Source: Oscillibacter sp.
Lineage (GTDB): Bacteria; Bacillota; Clostridia; Oscillospirales; Oscillospiraceae
Length of the DNA stretch: 64,000 bases
NCBI GenBank assembly: GCA_017482345.1
Contig: JAFUNB010000007.1
Location: 32,710-96,709, forward strand
Reading direction: 5' to 3'
Every line of letters begins with the position of its first letter. Positions within the stretch are counted from its first letter, which is position 1. The notes under the pieces were generated by a model. It saw nothing but the letters and a program-made list of their open reading frames with translations, had not been told where the DNA came from and did not search any database. The translations under genes and the position numbers were made by a program. Below are positions 61,171 through 64,000 of this stretch, piece by piece.

Positions 61171-61959
61171 TTAGCCGTAAGAATGGAGGCCCGGCAGCAG
61201 GGTATTGACACCGACAAACGTAAACAGCACCACCGGAACGGCGATGACCGTGAACCACGCCATGACCCGGCCGCTGCGCTTCTTCCGCATCCGCAGATGC
61301 AGATAGATGGCGTACAGGATCCAGGTGATGAGCGCCCAGGTCTCCTTGGGGTCCCACGTCCAGAAGGCGGACCAGGCCTGCTCCGCCCAGATGGCGCCGG
61401 AGAGGATGACCACCGTCAGCAGGAGGAAGCCCAGCGCCACCAGCCGGTAGCACAGATAGTCCATCTGGGCCAGATGGGCGCTGCCCGCCTCCCGCTTTTC
61501 CAGCTGGAGATACCGCAGGCCGCCGCAGCCGGCCAGAATAAAGGCCGCGTAGGAGAACACGGCGGAGCCGATGTGCAGACCGAACCACATGCTCCGCAGG
61601 GCGGGCATCAGCTCGGTGATCTCCTTGGGCTGGAGGGCCGCGTAGGACAGCACCAGAAACACCATGGGCATGGCCACCACGGACACCCATTCCGCCCGGA
61701 ACTTCGTCCGCAGGACGATGAGCATCACCGCGATGCCCCAGGCGAAGGCGGTGGCGAACTCAAACTGGTTGGCCAGAGGCAGCCGGCCCGCGATGACGCC
61801 GCGGATCACCAGATAGGCGGTGTTGCAGGCGGCGCCCGCCAGAAGGGCCCACCAGGCGCCCTTTGTCACAGCGTTCTTTTTGAATACCATTCCGCCGAAT
61901 TCCAGCAGCACCGCGATAAAATACAGCGCAAGGCTGGCAAAAAACAATACATTCAGCAT
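61171..61959 (-). CDS. ccsA: Cytochrome c biogenesis protein CcsA (ResC)
   Basis: 262 residues, eight spans. The haem-handling tryptophan/acid motif is WTWDPKETWALITWI, with a preceding GLHIGSAVFSYAAFI histidine. With ResB it carries haem outward and attaches it to CXXCH apocytochromes (system II). Overlaps resB by seven bases. Confidence 0.93.
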   Translation of the reverse strand: MLNVLFFASLALYFIAVLLEFGGMVFKKNAVTKGAWWALLAGAACNTAYLVIRGVIAGRLPLANQFEFATAFAWGIAVMLIVLRTKFRAEWVSVVAMPMVFLVLSYAALQPKEITELMPALRSMWFGLHIGSAVFSYAAFILAGCGGLRYLQLEKREAGSAHLAQMDYLCYRLVALGFLLLTVVILSGAIWAEQAWSAFWTWDPKETWALITWILYAIYLHLRMRKKRSGRVMAWFTVIAVPVVLFTFVGVNTLLPGLHSYG

Positions 61960-63221
61960 AAATCATCCTCTTTTTCCGTTTCAGATTCCAGCAGCGCCGC
62001 CAGCTCCAGCTCCAGTCCCTGAGGCTTGGGGCCGCCCACGGCGTAGCCGTCCTGCCGCACGGTGATGATCTGGGGCGTCTGGAAGAAGCAGAACCACAGG
62101 CCCACGATCATCAGCACGAACACGGCGCACAGCAGCGCGTTGACCAGCGCGGGGGTCTTTTTGATCCGCAGGCCGGGGTATTCCACGGGATCCTCGAAGG
62201 TGAAGTCCACCCCCGCCACGGATACCGTCTCCCCCGGGAAGGCCATGACCGGCGTGTATACGCCGTCGGAGGCCAGCAGAATCTGATAGACAGGATCCTC
62301 ATAGGCGCCGGAGGTCTGGGTGATGAGGGTGAAGTTGCCCGCCTCGTCCCGGATATAGCCGGGATACAGGGCCTCAAACCAGATGCCGTTGACGCCGTCC
62401 AGCGACAGGAAGCACATGGAGTCCAGCGTGAAGACATCCTCGCCGCCGGTGGCGGTGTTGCGGACCCGCACCGCGCCGGCGGTGCCGTAGGTCTGCTGGT
62501 AGATCTTATAGCCGCCGAAGGAGTAGGGGTAGTTGACGCTGACCCGCTCCGGGCCGCCGACACGGCCATCCGGCAGGGTGACCGTGACGACGCTGGCGTA
62601 GTCCAGCTGGCCGCTCTCGTTTTCAATACGGAAGGACTCCACGCCGATGCGGGTGCCGTCCTCCATGGTCAGGGCCTGGCCGGGCATGCAGGTCTGATCG
62701 GTCACGGTGGGCAGATACAGCGCCGCCGCGCCGAAGATCACCGTCAACAAAATGGCCAGATGGGTGATGAAGGAGCCATACCAGCCCAGCGCGTTCTTCG
62801 TATAGACCGCCGCGCCGTCAAACTCCGTTTTTTTGTACCGCCGCGCCGCCAGATACGCCTGCAGCTGCTCCACCCCCGCCGGAGTCAGACGCGCGCGGGT
62901 GCGCGCCTCGGCGGCGTGCTCCGGCGCGTGTTTGGCGGCCTTCGCCACCCGCCGGATGCGGATCAGGGAGCACAGGGTCAGATTCAGACACAGCAGCACC
63001 AGCAGCGTGATGAAATACCAGCTGTTGAACACATCGTCCAGTCCCAGCATCAGCAGCGTTCCGTGCCAGCCGGGATAGGTCTGCACATACCATGCGGGGT
63101 CATTGCCCTGGGCGATCAGGGAGCCTGCCAGGGAGCAGATCAGGATCAGCACCAGCAGGATCATGCCAAAGGCCATGGACCGCAGAAATTTCAAAACTTT
63201 TTTCAACAAATTTCGCCTCAT
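61953..63221 (-). CDS. resB: Cytochrome c biogenesis protein ResB (Ccs1)
   Basis: 422 residues from the ATG at 63221; four spans with a large outer domain (about 190-360). N-terminal KFLRSMAFGMILLVLILICSLAGSLI and the central ALGWYGSFITHLAILLTVIFG, plus the final VRQDGYAVGG tail, fit the family. The start is uncertain: the ATG has no ribosome site and lies only seven bases from a terminator T-run. TTG 63209 or 63206, downstream of GAGG, could be used instead. Partner of CcsA; a maturation system for NrfA. Confidence 0.88.
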   Translation of the reverse strand: MRRNLLKKVLKFLRSMAFGMILLVLILICSLAGSLIAQGNDPAWYVQTYPGWHGTLLMLGLDDVFNSWYFITLLVLLCLNLTLCSLIRIRRVAKAAKHAPEHAAEARTRARLTPAGVEQLQAYLAARRYKKTEFDGAAVYTKNALGWYGSFITHLAILLTVIFGAAALYLPTVTDQTCMPGQALTMEDGTRIGVESFRIENESGQLDYASVVTVTLPDGRVGGPERVSVNYPYSFGGYKIYQQTYGTAGAVRVRNTATGGEDVFTLDSMCFLSLDGVNGIWFEALYPGYIRDEAGNFTLITQTSGAYEDPVYQILLASDGVYTPVMAFPGETVSVAGVDFTFEDPVEYPGLRIKKTPALVNALLCAVFVLMIVGLWFCFFQTPQIITVRQDGYAVGGPKPQGLELELAALLESETEKEDDLC

Positions 63222-63227
63222 TTCAAA

Positions 63228-63264
63228 AAAAGCGCCGTCCGCTGTACCTGCGGACGGCGCTTTT
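63228..63264 (-). terminator. Terminator between nrfA and resB
   Basis: 15-bp stem AAAAGCGCCGTCCGC and complement, T-run on the minus strand reaching almost to the resB start. Confidence 0.88.
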
Positions 63265-63272
63265 GCGCATGA

Positions 63273-64000
63273 TTACCGCTTGAACATGCCCATGGCCTGG
63301 TTGGCCAGAGCCTCCGCCTTGTTCAGGCAGTCCCTGTTCAGGGCAGAGTTATGGGCGCCCTCGCTGTTCTCCACGAACACGAAATCCCAATAGAACTGGG
63401 CGTCACGGGCCACCGCGCGGATGGCGTTCAGCTCATCCTCGGTGTACTCGCCGCTCTCCACAGCCTTGACCAGCTTCTCCGTGAGAGCCTCCAGCTCATA
63501 GCCGATGGCGTAGCTGCGGCGCTCGGTCTCCTCCTGAATGGCGCGGACCTCGCCGGCCAGATCGGTGTGGCACTCGGCACAGGTGCTCTCCAGCAGCGCG
63601 TCGTTGTCCAGGGGGCTGGTCCAGTTGTGGCTGGTGTAGGTGGAGCCGTCCTCAGCGGTGGCCTCGCCCATGTGGCAGTCGGCGCAGGTGAAGGTATCGG
63701 CATGGACGCTGCCGGCGCCCATGTAGGTCTCAAACTCGGGGTGCTGCACCTTGATCTGGCGCACGCCGGTTCTGGGGTTGGTGTAGTCGGCAAAGGGCTG
63801 GCCGTCCACGATGGTGCGGTTGTAGTAGTCCAGAATCGCGTCGGGGGTCATGGTGTCCAGACTCTGATAGGGCAGAGTCGTGGCCTTGGTGCCGGGGGCG
63901 AAGTAATACTCCACATGGCACTGGCCGCAGGACAGGGTAGCGGGATCCACGTTCTCCAGATCGCTGCCCATGGCATCGGCCAGATAGGTGTGGGTCACCA
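63273..64000 (-). CDS. nrfA: Cytochrome c nitrite reductase NrfA, C-terminal part
   Basis: About 240 residues; the N-terminus is beyond the window. Three haem motifs are visible: CGQCH, CADCH and CAECH, and the catalytic-region phrase IKVQHPEFETYMGAG...TCADCHMGEAT with QHPEFE and CADCHM is diagnostic of ammonia-forming nitrite reductase. Reduces nitrite to ammonium outside the membrane. The active-site CxxCK haem lies upstream and is not seen. ResB/CcsA follow, a self-contained set. Confidence 0.93.
   Translation of the reverse strand, partial: VTHTYLADAMGSDLENVDPATLSCGQCHVEYYFAPGTKATTLPYQSLDTMTPDAILDYYNRTIVDGQPFADYTNPRTGVRQIKVQHPEFETYMGAGSVHADTFTCADCHMGEATAEDGSTYTSHNWTSPLDNDALLESTCAECHTDLAGEVRAIQEETERRSYAIGYELEALTEKLVKAVESGEYTEDELNAIRAVARDAQFYWDFVFVENSEGAHNSALNRDCLNKAEALANQAMGMFKR

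Overview
The window is a 64 kb piece of a GC-rich, low-mobility bacterial chromosome. Shine-Dalgarno-type starts (including GTG and TTG), a Firmicutes-style ECF sigma/DUF4179 pair, a TM1266-family regulator, DUF4491, MtaB, an ECF-transporter S component and typical Clostridia proteins point to a GC-rich gut member of the Oscillospiraceae (Oscillibacter / Dysosmobacter / Lawsonibacter-like). This placement is inference from gene content and composition; no rRNA marker is present.

Layout. 1-9 kb: a membrane-anchored HtrA protease (cut by the window edge), a COG2509 flavoprotein, two dehydrogenases, and two AraC regulators, each followed by a small membrane protein and facing each other, plus a 19-residue membrane peptide gene with its own promoter and terminator. 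9-13 kb: thyA-folA, a repeat- and palindrome-rich spacer in front of a DUF6291-like gene, and an ECF sigma/anti-sigma pair. 13-25 kb: recG; mtaB-yfbR-FCD operon divergent from a cysteine desulfurase; MATE pump overlapping an RlmA-type rRNA methyltransferase; a DUF4349 lipoprotein; an FMN alpha-hydroxyacid oxidase with an N-terminal cysteine cluster; an acyl-ACP thioesterase divergent from ridA. 25-33 kb: a Na+/H+ antiporter-family protein, an AT-rich 3.1 kb island carrying one 949-residue Sel1-repeat protein between 20-bp direct repeats, and a TM1266 regulator + NitT/TauT ABC transporter operon behind a leader with a strong terminator. 33-45 kb: malQ and the arginine operon argGHCJBDF, with ArgR-type boxes over the argG promoter, then a vitamin-type ECF S component. 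45-60 kb: typA, a serA-like dehydrogenase, a LysR regulator divergent from a C_GCAxxG_C_C protein, a tRNA-Arg(CCU), housekeeping enzymes and a secreted nuclease. 60-64 kb: glutaminase, DUF4491, CcsA, ResB and the C-terminal part of the multihaem nitrite reductase NrfA, a small respiratory ammonification/cytochrome c maturation unit.

How it fits together. Arginine synthesis is self-contained (ArgJ recycles the acetyl group, so no separate ArgA is needed). ThyA-FolA close the folate cycle; YfbR can feed dUMP to ThyA. MtaB thiolates tRNA, using sulfur that the divergent NifS-like enzyme could provide. ResB/CcsA attach haem to NrfA. The most unusual items are a two-copy structured intergenic element downstream of argG and typA that keeps an identical loop while its stem covaries, the attenuator-like leader of the TM1266-ABC operon, the Sel1 island with internal domain duplication, and a tRNA-Arg whose 19:56 tertiary pair appears swapped.
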